From contig OZ252214.1 of NCBI GenBank assembly GCA_965248935.1, forward strand, positions 1,240,001 through 1,304,000: 64,000 bases of DNA, read 5' to 3'. The notes beneath the pieces were generated by a model, which was not told the origin of the DNA, searched no databases, and saw only the letters and a program-made list of their open reading frames with translations. This DNA is from G032773895 sp965248935. GTDB lineage: Bacteria > Pseudomonadota > Gammaproteobacteria > Pseudomonadales > Cellvibrionaceae. Within the stretch, counting starts at the first letter, position 1. Each line of letters begins with the position of its first letter. A program made the position numbers and the translations under genes. Positions 54,043 to 63,715 of this stretch are shown here, piece by piece.

Positions 54043-55386
54043 ATGGACTCTTATGCAAATCACCTAGCTGATGTCAATCAAGTTCAAGATGTTGTTGCTA
54101 CGGAGGATATTTGCAATTCACAAGGACAGCTCCTTATTCCAAAAGGCAAGCAAATTGATGCCAAGTCCGCTGAACGCATTATAAAGTTTAAACTTCTAAA
54201 ACCTATCGAAGATACCGTTGCTATTGACAAAGAGCTAGATAAAGACCGTTTAAAATCTCGCTTCAACAGTTATCTATCCATGGACCCAAGCCTTATTACC
54301 CTACAGCAACGCCTGGATCTTTCCCAAAAATTGGATCTCTGCTGCGAAACATTATGTAAGCATGGTATTCTTCGCCAGAAGCTAACCGTACTTTCTTTAC
54401 AACTCCCCAAGTTCTTTGACCAGGCTTTATTTGTTGGTTGGTTTTCCATTGCAATACTTCAGCATGAGAAAGCCCCTGAAGAGCATTTAATATCCGGTTT
54501 TATCGCAGCACTTACTCATGATTTAGGCTGTCTTCATATTAGCCCCGAACTTTTAAATAGTAATAAAAAATTTACGGATAACGAATTTAAGCAACTTTAT
54601 TCTCACCCTATTATTGGCGAAAAAATACTGGAATCCATACAGGGGATATCCAAAAAAACATGTCGTGCCGTTCTTGAACACCATGAATCCCTTGACGGTT
54701 GCGGTTACCCAAAACATAAAGTTGGGAAGCAATTAAGTTCGTTGGGAAGAATGCTCAATTTGTTAGATAGCGTAAACGCTATCTATACTAAAAACTTTAA
54801 ACCCATGAATAATACACTTCACGATGTTATTCCTGTTATTCAAATGAACGAGCAATCTTTGTATAACCACTCGGCAAAGTCACTTATATACATTTTAAGA
54901 ATGGTACAAAAGACCGAAAGGTGTAGTGTACCAGACCATTTGGTTCCTGAACTTATTGATAATGTATTAAGGCGCCATGCTTATATCAGCGAGTTTATGG
55001 AGTCTACAAAGGGCTTTATTGAGACCCTAGGATTAAGGCACGAAAGCGCCAAGCTTTTTACATTACAAAATAGCTTTCTTCATATCAATGTTTCCTTAAC
55101 CCAATCTGGAATTATTAACGAAGCCTATGTCCGTTGGATAGAACAAGTAAAAACAGAAAAATTATCCCACGCCTACAGAGAAATTGAAGAAGTATATTTG
55201 ATGATGGGAGAGATAAGCTATCACATTAGCCGTTTTTCCCGTCAACTCAATGCTTATCTCTCTAGTTCGGCAAAGGGTGATGCACAAATCGAAATCACAA
55301 GAACACTGTCGAGGATTCAAAAGCTTAAACAGCCTAAAGCCTCAGAAGCTATTTCCAGCCTTCTATTCGCCAATGCAGTGGGGTAA
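54043..55386 (+). CDS. HD-GYP-like domain protein, possibly degenerate c-di-GMP phosphodiesterase
   Basis: 447 residues. The HD-GYP core is recognisable: HD at 159-160 in ALTHDLGCLHISPELL, SHPIIGEKIL, and HHESLDGCGYP at 213-223, the GYP signature. The histidine expected about 25-30 residues before the HD pair is not obvious (QALFVGWFSIAI) and the usual HDxGK is HDLGC, so metal binding may be altered. An N-terminal domain of about 110 residues precedes it. GGAG ribosome site before ATG. Convergent with a REC-EAL gene. Confidence 0.82.
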   Translation: MDSYANHLADVNQVQDVVATEDICNSQGQLLIPKGKQIDAKSAERIIKFKLLKPIEDTVAIDKELDKDRLKSRFNSYLSMDPSLITLQQRLDLSQKLDLCCETLCKHGILRQKLTVLSLQLPKFFDQALFVGWFSIAILQHEKAPEEHLISGFIAALTHDLGCLHISPELLNSNKKFTDNEFKQLYSHPIIGEKILESIQGISKKTCRAVLEHHESLDGCGYPKHKVGKQLSSLGRMLNLLDSVNAIYTKNFKPMNNTLHDVIPVIQMNEQSLYNHSAKSLIYILRMVQKTERCSVPDHLVPELIDNVLRRHAYISEFMESTKGFIETLGLRHESAKLFTLQNSFLHINVSLTQSGIINEAYVRWIEQVKTEKLSHAYREIEEVYLMMGEISYHISRFSRQLNAYLSSSAKGDAQIEITRTLSRIQKLKQPKASEAISSLLFANAVG

Positions 55387-55411
55387 AAATTCTGTGTATA
55401 GTAACCCGACA

Positions 55412-56638
55412 TTATTTAGACATGGGAAAGAGTAAGCCCTGGTCAGATTCAGCCAGTTTATCCATCCAAACTCGATGCCAACGCAACAATTCGTTTAATG
55501 GTTTTGGCCGACAAAACAAATAACCTTGATATACATCGATTCCGAGCGAGTTTAGGCAGGTTAAGTCGTTAGTATTGTCCACCCCCTCAGCAACAAGAGT
55601 AACGTTAATTTCTGAACATACCTTTCGAACGGACTCGACAATTATCTGCAAGACCTGATCTTTATGTATCCCTTCAATAAGCTTGGAGTCCAATTTAATT
55701 TCATTAAACGGTAAAGAGCGCAGTTGCCGGATATTGGTAAACCCCGCACCATAGTCATCCAGTGATAAGGCAAACCCATGAATCCTTAAACGGTTTAGGT
55801 TTTTTAACTGCTGGTCTTCTCTAATAGCATAGTTTTCTGTAATTTCCAATATCACTTTCGATTTTTCAATATTGCTGCTATCAATATACTCGCTAATCAG
55901 TTCGGGGAAAAAATCACTATATAACTGAAGCGGAGAGATATTAAAAGAGAGTGAAACGTCTGTACCCGTCTCCTCTAAAAAACGTTGATATTGTGGAAGC
56001 GCTTCTGCAAACGTTGCTTCAAGTAATTGCTCAACTAAGTTAAACCTTTCAGCAACAGGAATAAAACGGTTTGGGAAAACAATACCTTTACCAGGAAGGT
56101 TCAAGCGAACCAAACATTCCAACCCTGTAAGCCGACAATCCAAAGATGATACTTTCGGCTGAAAATAAGCAAGAACCTGTTTTGCCTCAATTGCATTTCG
56201 CAATTCTCGACGTCGGATCATACTTTCTTTAGGAGGCTGGAACGGACGACAACTCTGAATTCTTTTCACCATAAAAGCAATTAAGGATTTTTCAAAAGGC
56301 TTAGGCGCCGACCCAAGGACTCTGATATTATAACTACTAATTACTTCCAAGGTGAATTCTAAAATCCTTTTATCTAAAGCTGACATTACGATGATACCGC
56401 CGTGGTAGTGTATACCATCCAATTTGGCGATTAATTCCAAACCGTCAATCCCTTCCATATGCAGATCGACAAACATCGCATCGTATCGCGTGGGCGTCTC
56501 TTCTACTATCTCAAATGCGGCTTCACCACTGTGACAATACTCTACATCGCTTACGCCATAGTCTTTTAACATCGAGACAAGTAACTGACATATAGCTAAT
56601 GAGTCATCAACAACGAGTATGGAAATACCAGCACTCAT
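55412..56638 (-). CDS. Response regulator with EAL phosphodiesterase domain
   Basis: 408 residues. Receiver domain 1-125 with acidic pocket D11/D12, phospho-acceptor D58 (MFVDLHMEG) and lysine in SAPKPF; EAL domain from about 145 to 395 with ECLVR in place of EALVR, ITENYAI, DDYGAG, KLD, EGVD and QGYLFCRP. Catalytic glutamate and metal aspartates appear present, so c-di-GMP hydrolysis controlled by phosphorylation is likely. The partner kinase is not adjacent. Confidence 0.9.
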   Translation of the reverse strand: MSAGISILVVDDSLAICQLLVSMLKDYGVSDVEYCHSGEAAFEIVEETPTRYDAMFVDLHMEGIDGLELIAKLDGIHYHGGIIVMSALDKRILEFTLEVISSYNIRVLGSAPKPFEKSLIAFMVKRIQSCRPFQPPKESMIRRRELRNAIEAKQVLAYFQPKVSSLDCRLTGLECLVRLNLPGKGIVFPNRFIPVAERFNLVEQLLEATFAEALPQYQRFLEETGTDVSLSFNISPLQLYSDFFPELISEYIDSSNIEKSKVILEITENYAIREDQQLKNLNRLRIHGFALSLDDYGAGFTNIRQLRSLPFNEIKLDSKLIEGIHKDQVLQIIVESVRKVCSEINVTLVAEGVDNTNDLTCLNSLGIDVYQGYLFCRPKPLNELLRWHRVWMDKLAESDQGLLFPMSK

Positions 56639-56861
56639 ATGACCTCCTAAATTGAATAAATACCCACATTTTACTTTAAACTTACATCAAAATAATGAGT
56701 CATTTTAATTATAGCCATTGATGAAAAATAAATATCCGAAACCTTTTTTCTCTTTACCTATCGATGCCACTTAAACCAACTTTTAGTATATAAAAAGGTT
56801 CAATTAAAATACTTCTTAGGTATATACTTAAACAATAAAAAAATAAATATAAACAACCTTA

Positions 56862-58484
56862 ATGAGAGTTGAGTTTATGCATAAAGCAGGCATTGAGTAT
56901 CTATATAACCCAAGATTAAATAAAGGCACAGCATTTACGCCTGATGAAAGAAAAAATCTGGGTCTAACTGGCTTGCTTCCCCCTAGGGTGAGTACGATGG
57001 ATCAACAGATTTCTCGCTCGCTAACCAATTTGAATCGCAAAAATACGGCCATTGAAAAATTTATGTTTTTGGCTGCTTTAAGCAGGCGAAATGAGCGCCT
57101 TTATTATCGGATATTAATCGATAATATCGCCGATATAATGCCATTGGTTTATACCCCTACGGTTGGCCTCGCCTGTCAGGAGTATTCCAATATCTTTAGG
57201 GAAACAAGTGGATTTTATATATCCCTAAGAGATAAAGGCAATGTGGAAGATCTGCTGAACCATTGGCCAGAAAGAGATGTACGCTTAATTGTTGCGACCG
57301 ATGGCGAAAGAATTTTAGGCTTGGGTGATTTGGGTACCAACGGTATGGGTATCCCCATTGGCAAGTTAGCGCTCTATTGTACCTGCGCAGGTATACACCC
57401 AGAGCAGTGTATGCCCATTATGATAGATGTTGGCACAAAAAATAAAGAGCTAAGAGAAGACCCTCTCTACCTCGGATTACGGCAAGAACGCTTAAGGGGC
57501 GAAGAATACGAAGAGTTTATTGATGAATTTATTCAGGCGGTGAAAACTTGCTACCCTAAAGCTCTTTTGCAATTCGAAGATTTTGCCACCCCCAATGCAG
57601 TTAAGTTATTAGATAAATATCGTGACCAATTACTGTGTTTTAATGACGATATTCAAGGTACAGCCGCCGTCGCACTTTCCGGTTTATATGCCGCAACACG
57701 TATTAATGGCAAACATTTATCGGAAATGACCTATATGTTTTCCGGTGCAGGGTCAGCGGCAACAGGCATTGCCACACTACTTTCACTTGCTATGCAAAAA
57801 GATGGATTAACAGAAGAGGAAGCTAACGCAAGATTATTCTTTATTGATTCCAAAGGTTTAGTCACTAAAAAAAGAGAAGCGCTCGCCGACCACAAGAAAC
57901 CATTTGCAACCGATATGCCCGCTATGGGGTTTATAGAAGCCATCAACACACTTAAGCCAGACGCACTTATCGGCGCCACAGGAACACCCGGCATCTTCAC
58001 ACGGGAGGTCATTGAGGCGGTTTCAAGGTACCACCGCGACCCAATTATATTCGCCTTATCCAACCCTACCTCAAATGCCGAATGCACAGCAGAAAACGCT
58101 TACACTTGGAGTGAAGGTCGAGCGATTTTTGCCAGCGGCAGCCCTTTTGATGTTGTCCACATCAACGGCAAAGTTAAGATTCCAGGCCAAGGAAATAATG
58201 CCTATATATTCCCCGGTTTAGGTCTTGGGGTACTGCAATCCAATGCCAAGAGAGTAAACAATGAAATGCTTATTAGTGCGGCGGAAACCTTGGCAAAATG
58301 CGTATCACAGTCTCAAATAGACCACGGTTGCCTTTATCCCCCATTGAAAGAAATTAGATATGTATCAAGGCAAATTGCCTTAGCTGTCGCCAAAGCTGCG
58401 GTAAATTCTGGTTTTTCACATTCGACTATCGATACAGACTTCGATAAAAAGCTTGTTGCGTCTATGTACGACCCAAGGTACTAG
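56862..58484 (+). CDS. NAD-type malic enzyme
   Basis: Oxidative decarboxylation of malate to pyruvate. The motifs YTPTVGLACQEYSNIFR, GLGDLGTNGMGIPIGKL, FNDDIQGTAAV and FSGAGSAATGIA are those of the SfcA/MaeA group, and 540 residues fits that group rather than the larger MaeB type. Two in-frame starts exist (56862 and 56877); neither has a strong ribosome site, and MHKAGIEYLYNP at 56877 would be equally typical. Confidence 0.93.
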   Translation: MRVEFMHKAGIEYLYNPRLNKGTAFTPDERKNLGLTGLLPPRVSTMDQQISRSLTNLNRKNTAIEKFMFLAALSRRNERLYYRILIDNIADIMPLVYTPTVGLACQEYSNIFRETSGFYISLRDKGNVEDLLNHWPERDVRLIVATDGERILGLGDLGTNGMGIPIGKLALYCTCAGIHPEQCMPIMIDVGTKNKELREDPLYLGLRQERLRGEEYEEFIDEFIQAVKTCYPKALLQFEDFATPNAVKLLDKYRDQLLCFNDDIQGTAAVALSGLYAATRINGKHLSEMTYMFSGAGSAATGIATLLSLAMQKDGLTEEEANARLFFIDSKGLVTKKREALADHKKPFATDMPAMGFIEAINTLKPDALIGATGTPGIFTREVIEAVSRYHRDPIIFALSNPTSNAECTAENAYTWSEGRAIFASGSPFDVVHINGKVKIPGQGNNAYIFPGLGLGVLQSNAKRVNNEMLISAAETLAKCVSQSQIDHGCLYPPLKEIRYVSRQIALAVAKAAVNSGFSHSTIDTDFDKKLVASMYDPRY

Positions 58485-58513
58485 GAGCCTAATACCCGCA
58501 CAAAAAGCAAGAT

Positions 58514-58546
58514 AACCCACTGTCTCAATTTTCCGAGCAGCGGGTT
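58514..58546. terminator. Hairpin between convergent malic enzyme and SapC-like genes
   Basis: AACCC-A-CTG pairs with CAG-C-GGGTT around a 15-nt loop with one mismatch, about 30 bp past the malic enzyme stop and 19 bp past the SapC-like stop. TATTTTTC follows a little downstream on the plus strand. Likely shared terminator. Confidence 0.55.
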
Positions 58547-58564
58547 GGGCTGGCGATATTTTTC

Positions 58565-59278
58565 TTATTTAACTGCGGGGTTTGTAGGTTTATAGGAAGG
58601 GCGATTTATCAGTAGGCTGATTGCACGAATGGAGTGCAGGTGAGCGTAACTCCATGCAATCCAACCTTTTTTAAACCAATCCGTTACCTTCTCTTCGGCT
58701 AATGCAGTAAATTTCTTTTCGTCTATCGCATAAAAGTCGGTTAGGGTTACGCTGCCACCACCGGCTTTAATCGTCGGCTTAAATTCGACGAGAAGCTCTT
58801 CTTCTGCCAGAGCTTTTGTATACTGTTCTGTATATTCCAGGTTCACTTCGCAAGCTCGCAAAAACTCGGCAATGCGTTTCATGGTGTCAGAAGCTTCGCC
58901 TTCATCATTAAACAATTCAGAACCTTCTTCTTCACTGAACTGGGGCGCTTTCTGGTCAAATACTACTCCCCCTTCTTTGGTTATAGCAAAGGGGTAACGA
59001 CGCAATAACGCAGGAACATAAAGACCTTCCCATTTATCCCCGAGGTTATGCCCCTCTTTCTTAAGTGAAAGCATGGCTAAAGGCATAAAATCACCTTTAT
59101 CATTTTTAACAAACAATACTGGGAAGTGTCGGCTCGCTTCAAAAAATTCAGTGCCGGACAAAGGCACCGAGTTGAGCCCGCTCGCAAAACCAAAATCATC
59201 ATTGGGTTTAAATTTTAGGTTTCGGTGTTTTTTGGTATCCAACGCTGCTGGTTCTTTATAAAACTCGGTAAGAGACAT
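58565..59278 (-). CDS. SapC family protein
   Basis: The SapC-like pattern is clear from residue 1 onward: KHRNLKFKPNDDFGFA, VPLSGTEFFEASRHFPVLFVKN and GLYVPALLRRYPFAI. I start at ATG 59278 (237 residues), the usual family start; the frame is open to 59404 but the added 42 residues are atypical. SapC is named from a Campylobacter S-layer locus, but the role in other bacteria is unknown. No signal peptide. Confidence 0.85.
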   Translation of the reverse strand: MSLTEFYKEPAALDTKKHRNLKFKPNDDFGFASGLNSVPLSGTEFFEASRHFPVLFVKNDKGDFMPLAMLSLKKEGHNLGDKWEGLYVPALLRRYPFAITKEGGVVFDQKAPQFSEEEGSELFNDEGEASDTMKRIAEFLRACEVNLEYTEQYTKALAEEELLVEFKPTIKAGGGSVTLTDFYAIDEKKFTALAEEKVTDWFKKGWIAWSYAHLHSIRAISLLINRPSYKPTNPAVK

Positions 59279-59486
59279 AATGCGCCCACATAAAATGAAG
59301 TGATTGTTAAATAGATAAAACGTGATGGGCGATACTACCAACAAAGGGCGCCAACGATCAATAAGCCCTTCCAAAAAGAGGTAAATCTCGCCCAGTAAAC
59401 TCATTTAGTACGCAATTTTGCGTCTCACAGACAACGACTTATGCCCGACTTAATAGAGAGGTATTTATAGAGAGGTATTTAACGCG

Positions 59487-60263
59487 CTACTGTTCAACAA
59501 AAGCCCTCTCAATCACATAGTGGCCCATTTTTCCATTGCGTGATTCCTCAAATCCCAGGTTATCCAACATCTTACAGGTGTCTTTGAGCATACTAGGGCT
59601 ACCACAAATCATAAATCTATCGCGCTCGGGGCTCAGCTCTGGCAAACCCATGGCTCTGCTTACTTTTCCACTTTGCAGAGCGTCAGTCACCCGCCCGGTA
59701 TTCTCAAAGGGTTCCCGTGTCACTGTTGGGTAGTAGCCCAACTTTTCCCGCACCAATTCACCAAAATATTCGTTGTTGGGCAATGCATCCAAAATAATAT
59801 CCCGATATGCCAGTTCAGAGACAAAACGCACTCCGTGAACCAGTATCACTTTGTCATACTGGTCGTAGATTTCAGGGTCTTTAATAATGCTCATAAAGGG
59901 CGCTAGGCCGGTTCCCGTAGAGATAAGGTAGAGGTGCTTGCCAGGCAATAACGCATCGGCAACTAAGGTTCCTGTAGATTTGCTGCTGATAACCACTTCA
60001 TCCCCAAGCTGTAAGTGCTGTAACTGAGAGGTTAGCGGACCATCGGGAACCTTGATACTGAAAAACTCCAAATGCTCTTCGTAGTTGGCACTGGTAAGGC
60101 TGTATGCGCGCAGTAATGGGCGGCCTTCATTTTGTTCTAACCCCATCATGGTGAAGTGACCGTTGCGAAACCGAAAGCCCGGACTGCGAGTGGTTTTAAA
60201 ACTGAATAAGGTGTCGGTCCAATGGTGGACTTCGGTTACTTGTTCTTTAATCAATTGTGCCAT
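59487..60263 (-). CDS. fpr: Ferredoxin/flavodoxin-NADP reductase
   Basis: FAD enzyme that passes electrons between NADPH and ferredoxin or flavodoxin, linked to oxidative stress and Fe-S repair. The FAD motif RAYSLTSA, the NADP motif STGTGLAPFMSI, and the C-terminal GHYVIERAFVEQ match the Azotobacter/Pseudomonas FprA type. Length 258. It is divergent from a FinR-like LysR regulator, the same arrangement as fprA-finR in Pseudomonas. Confidence 0.95.
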   Translation of the reverse strand: MAQLIKEQVTEVHHWTDTLFSFKTTRSPGFRFRNGHFTMMGLEQNEGRPLLRAYSLTSANYEEHLEFFSIKVPDGPLTSQLQHLQLGDEVVISSKSTGTLVADALLPGKHLYLISTGTGLAPFMSIIKDPEIYDQYDKVILVHGVRFVSELAYRDIILDALPNNEYFGELVREKLGYYPTVTREPFENTGRVTDALQSGKVSRAMGLPELSPERDRFMICGSPSMLKDTCKMLDNLGFEESRNGKMGHYVIERAFVEQ

Positions 60264-60386
60264 TTGTTCACCTCTATCAATTTGGCTTATCCGTTAGGTT
60301 AAAAATTAATGTTGCACACACTTTAATCAAGTATTATCATCCGGTAAAACAGGTTGTTTAAATACCATCAATCGGATTTTCAGATT

Positions 60387-61268
60387 ATGAAATATACTCT
60401 TCGCCAACTGGAAGTATTTATCGCTACCGCGCATTTTCAAAACGTCACCCGCGCAGCCAATAGCTTAGCGATGTCTCAATCCGCAGCAAGCGGGGCCTTA
60501 AGGGACTTAGAAGAACAGTTCAATGTGAAACTATTTGATAGGGTTGGTAAACGCTTACATCTCAATGAATTAGGGCAAACTCTACGCCCAAAAGCGGAGT
60601 CACTGCTAGAACAGGCAAAAGACTTACAGCTTTCCTTACTTCAACATAACGAGCCAGGAGACCTTCGAGTGGGCGCCACTCTCACTATTGGTAACTACCT
60701 GACTGTGGCGTTAATCCATCAATATAAACAACAATTTCCCAATACCCGTATTAAACTGGAGGTAAACAATACTCAAACTATTGCCGCAGGAGTGCTTAAT
60801 TTCGATCTCGATGTCGGTATGATTGAGGGTGAAATGCATCACGCTGATTTAAACATTCTCCCTTGGCACGAAGATGAGTTGGTGGTTTTTGCCGCACCGG
60901 AACACCCCTTGTCTCAAAAAGAACCGTTAACTGACGAAGATTTATTGTCCGCCAAGTGGATCTTGAGGGAGCCTGGGTCCGGGACTCGCCAAACTTTCGA
61001 TAGAGCAATGCACGATTTGCTACCAAACCTTAATATTGAGTTGGAGTTGCAGCATACTGAAGCTATTAAACGGGCGGTTACATCCGATTTAGGAATTTCC
61101 TGCCTATCCAAGATTGCGTTGATAGAACCTTTTGCACGGGGAGATTTGGTACCATTAAACATTGAGCAACGAAGTTTTAAGAGAAGGTTCTATTTCCTCC
61201 TACACAAAGAAAAATACCAAAGTGCAGGTTTGTTAGAATGGAAAAGAATTTGTGGCATCGAACAATAA
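60387..61268 (+). CDS. finR: LysR-type regulator, FinR-like
   Basis: LysR regulator with N-terminal winged helix (about 1-62, NVTRAANSLAMSQSAASGAL) and a substrate domain. ATG at 60387 (MKYTLRQLEVF) is preferred over the TTG at 60354, because the LysR helix-turn-helix should begin within a few residues. In Pseudomonas the divergent FinR activates fprA under stress; the 123-bp divergent gap to fpr here supports that assignment. 293 residues. Confidence 0.85.
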   Translation: MKYTLRQLEVFIATAHFQNVTRAANSLAMSQSAASGALRDLEEQFNVKLFDRVGKRLHLNELGQTLRPKAESLLEQAKDLQLSLLQHNEPGDLRVGATLTIGNYLTVALIHQYKQQFPNTRIKLEVNNTQTIAAGVLNFDLDVGMIEGEMHHADLNILPWHEDELVVFAAPEHPLSQKEPLTDEDLLSAKWILREPGSGTRQTFDRAMHDLLPNLNIELELQHTEAIKRAVTSDLGISCLSKIALIEPFARGDLVPLNIEQRSFKRRFYFLLHKEKYQSAGLLEWKRICGIEQ

Positions 61269-61311
61269 ATGTGAACGTTTAAACTGAATTTTACCCATTA
61301 GGACCAAATCT

Positions 61312-62322
61312 ATGGCTGGGCATACTCTTCCACCACGCAGCTTTCCCAATACTCGCTTGCGAAGAAACCGCTATGCTGAATTTTCCCGCGATCTCATTCA
61401 GGAAACGAGGTTATCGCCAAAAGATTTTATTTACCCGGTATTTATTCTCGATGGAGAAAACAAACGGGAGGCGATCAAGTCTATGCCGGGGCAAGAACGC
61501 CTCTCTATTGACCAGTTATTACAAGACCTAGAAGAAATTATGCAGCTTGGTATTCCTGCCATTGCTTTGTTCCCCAATATCGATTCCTGCTTAAAGACAG
61601 AAAAAGGCGAAGCGGCATTTGACAGTAACGGTCTTGTCGCCCGTTGTGTACGCGCAATTAAACTGCGCTACCCAGAATTGGGGGTTATTTGCGATGGCGC
61701 CCTGGACCCCTATACCTCTCACGGGCAAGATGGCATCATCGACGAAAACGGTTATGTTCTGAATGATATTACGGTTGCAGCTCTACAAATACAGGCCCAG
61801 GTCTGCGCCGAAGCAGGCGCAGACATTATCGCGCCCTCGGATATGATGGATGGCAGAGTTCGCGCTATTCGTGAGTCTCTGGACCAAAACGGCCATATCA
61901 ATACACAGATAATGGCCTACTCGGCCAAATATGCTTCGGCTTATTACGGTCCATTTCGAGATGCCGTAGGTTCTGCTGCCAACTTAGGTAAAGGCAATAA
62001 ACTCACTTACCAAATGGACCCCGCCAATAGCAACGAAGCCCTATACGAGGTGCAAATGGATATAGGTGAAGGGGCTGATATGGTGATGGTTAAACCCGCT
62101 ATGCCTTATCTGGATATTGTCTACCGGGTAAAAGAAGCCTTTGGAATGCCGACTTTTGCCTATCAGGTGAGTGGCGAGTACGCTATGCAGGTAAAAGCCA
62201 TTGAGGCGGGAATATTTTCAGACGATATTATCTTGGAGTCACTTATAGGAATAAAACGTGCAGGAGCAGATGGTATTTTGACTTACTTTGCAAAAGATGC
62301 GGCCAGAAAGTTGCAAGAATAG
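61312..62322 (+). CDS. hemB: HemB, delta-aminolevulinic acid dehydratase
   Basis: Joins two 5-aminolevulinate molecules into porphobilinogen, the step after HemL. Schiff-base lysine motif MVKPAMPYLDIV and the active-site lysine in YSAKYASAYYGPFRDA are present, and GVICDGALDPYTSHGQDG gives the metal-site variant (no cysteine triad), consistent with Mg-type enzymes. Length 336. A T-rich hairpin terminator follows. Confidence 0.97.
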   Translation: MAGHTLPPRSFPNTRLRRNRYAEFSRDLIQETRLSPKDFIYPVFILDGENKREAIKSMPGQERLSIDQLLQDLEEIMQLGIPAIALFPNIDSCLKTEKGEAAFDSNGLVARCVRAIKLRYPELGVICDGALDPYTSHGQDGIIDENGYVLNDITVAALQIQAQVCAEAGADIIAPSDMMDGRVRAIRESLDQNGHINTQIMAYSAKYASAYYGPFRDAVGSAANLGKGNKLTYQMDPANSNEALYEVQMDIGEGADMVMVKPAMPYLDIVYRVKEAFGMPTFAYQVSGEYAMQVKAIEAGIFSDDIILESLIGIKRAGADGILTYFAKDAARKLQE

Positions 62323-62339
62323 GGCTTGGTTTACAACAA
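62321..62339. repeat. Left copy of a 19-bp direct repeat (hemB terminator)
   Basis: AGGGCTTGGTTTACAACAA, identical to 63790-63808. Here it is the first arm and loop of the hemB terminator. Confidence 0.9.
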
Positions 62340-62351
62340 GCCTATTATTTT
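62323..62351 (+). terminator. hemB intrinsic terminator
   Basis: GGCTTG, loop GTTTACAA, CAAGCC, then TATTATTTTTTT, starting at the hemB stop. Part of it (62321-62339) is repeated at 63790-63808. Confidence 0.85.
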
Positions 62352-62419
62352 TTTGGCGCTTAATTTGAATAACTCTACCCAATATTAAGTTTTTCTACAG
62401 CATCAAAAAACGGAGAGAG

Positions 62420-62878
62420 TTAATAACCTTTTGAATAATAAATAAGTTGTATCACTCGGTCTCTAACTATACTTGCTCGATAGTTTCCTCGTATTATTCC
62501 AGCAGAACTGCCATAACCTATACGTGTCCATGTAGAGGAAATTAACTCAAACTCTAAGTCTCTATATTTTAACCAATTAAGCTGTGAGTCTTTAAGTTGT
62601 TTTTTCGCACTTTCTGGCAGTTTGAATTTTAACTCTGAATAAGCCGCATTTAGCTCTTGGTCTAAAAATATTAAATAGTCATTGTAGGCTAATAAAGAGG
62701 CTCGATAACCATTATCTGGGTTATTGACTGAGACTAAAAAAGGCTTTTCTCGTAATTCAAAGGCGCCGACAGTATCTGGCAAATCTGGGTTGTCTACTGC
62801 GCAAGTTAATGTACTCATCATAAACAATATTAAAGTAAAACTTACAAACCATTTACACTTAGCTTTTAACATTATCAT
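62420..62878 (-). CDS. LprI-like/DUF1311 exported lysozyme inhibitor, likely immunity protein
   Basis: 152 residues with an N-terminal signal (hydrophobic WFVSFTLILFMMSTL) and a DUF1311-type core, ELNAAYSELKFKLPESAKKQ then LNWLKYRDLEFELI, the pattern of LprI, which inhibits lysozyme in Mycobacterium. ATG at 62878 abuts the stop of the lysozyme gene (TAA then ATG), so both are made together; ATG at 62872 is an alternative. I infer that it neutralises the adjacent lysozyme in the periplasm. Confidence 0.75.
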   Translation of the reverse strand: MIMLKAKCKWFVSFTLILFMMSTLTCAVDNPDLPDTVGAFELREKPFLVSVNNPDNGYRASLLAYNDYLIFLDQELNAAYSELKFKLPESAKKQLKDSQLNWLKYRDLEFELISSTWTRIGYGSSAGIIRGNYRASIVRDRVIQLIYYSKGY

Positions 62879-63649
62879 TTACCATTTTTTATAGATGTTT
62901 TTACTGTAAATATCCCATTCTGCCTGGCGGCGGTTTTTAAGCCCTTGCATAACCTTTCCCTGTGATTTGTTCCAAGCTTTCCACGCAGCTTCTAAGTTTG
63001 GGTAAGCTGTCGTTGCAGCCGGATTATTAATAAGCTTAAGCACAGAGGAACTAGCGAACCCAGCTTTACCAATATTAAAGACAAATAATACCAGTGCATC
63101 GAATTCGTTTTGTATCAGGGAGCTTGTAACTTCGGATTTCACTGCCTCTACAAATGGACTAAGATCAGTATTCAAAAGTGTATCTGATTGCGCTTCCGTA
63201 ATACCGTTTTTATACTTGTCCCATTCGGGTTTCAAAATTAGATGCCCATAACCAATTGTTGCACCTTCAACCCAATTGGTTATCTCAAGCCCTGTCTGAT
63301 CGTCATAGGGTTTTAATGCTAATTCTTCTATCGATTTTAAAAGTGTGAATCCTTTTACCCCAAAGCTAAGTGCGCTCGCCACTTTCGTACCGGGTCGAGC
63401 TGCGCTCTTTGAGAGCATTTTAAAACTTTTACCATCTGGGTCAATACGTCCATCAGGGTTGAGCATTTTCACAATTGTTTTTTGAAATATTTTAATACGG
63501 CCTATCGTATTCTTTCCTATTATTCCATCTTCTTTCAATTGTGCAACAACACCGGGAATAGATTGTCTATTTAACAACATTTGAACCAGGAGAACATCTT
63601 GCTTCTGGTTTACACCACCTTGACCTACCGATTTTAGTATTTTTAACAT
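62879..63649 (-). CDS. GH24 lysozyme with N-terminal peptidoglycan-binding domain, candidate secreted effector
   Basis: 256 residues, no signal peptide. Residues about 12-80 match a PG-binding domain (DVLLVQMLLNRQ, LKEDGIIGKNTI, PDGRIDPDG). From 104 a T4-type lysozyme follows: general acid E108 or E109 (LKSIEEL), YDDQTG, and T131 in ATIGYGH. Cytoplasmic muramidases fused to PG-binding domains are known phage endolysins and also type VI effectors; the adjoining periplasmic inhibitor favours the latter. No phage genes adjoin. Confidence 0.8.
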   Translation of the reverse strand: MLKILKSVGQGGVNQKQDVLLVQMLLNRQSIPGVVAQLKEDGIIGKNTIGRIKIFQKTIVKMLNPDGRIDPDGKSFKMLSKSAARPGTKVASALSFGVKGFTLLKSIEELALKPYDDQTGLEITNWVEGATIGYGHLILKPEWDKYKNGITEAQSDTLLNTDLSPFVEAVKSEVTSSLIQNEFDALVLFVFNIGKAGFASSSVLKLINNPAATTAYPNLEAAWKAWNKSQGKVMQGLKNRRQAEWDIYSKNIYKKW

Positions 63650-63715
63650 ATAAATGAATCCTTTTTGGGTTCAATTTGCCTTTTATGATTGCCAGGCAAT
63701 TGAGAAGGACTAGTA

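Noticed and set aside
62879..63649. Lysozyme as part of a prophage lysis cassette
   Set aside because: No holin, spanin or other phage gene is adjacent, and the partner is an exported inhibitor rather than a lysis protein.
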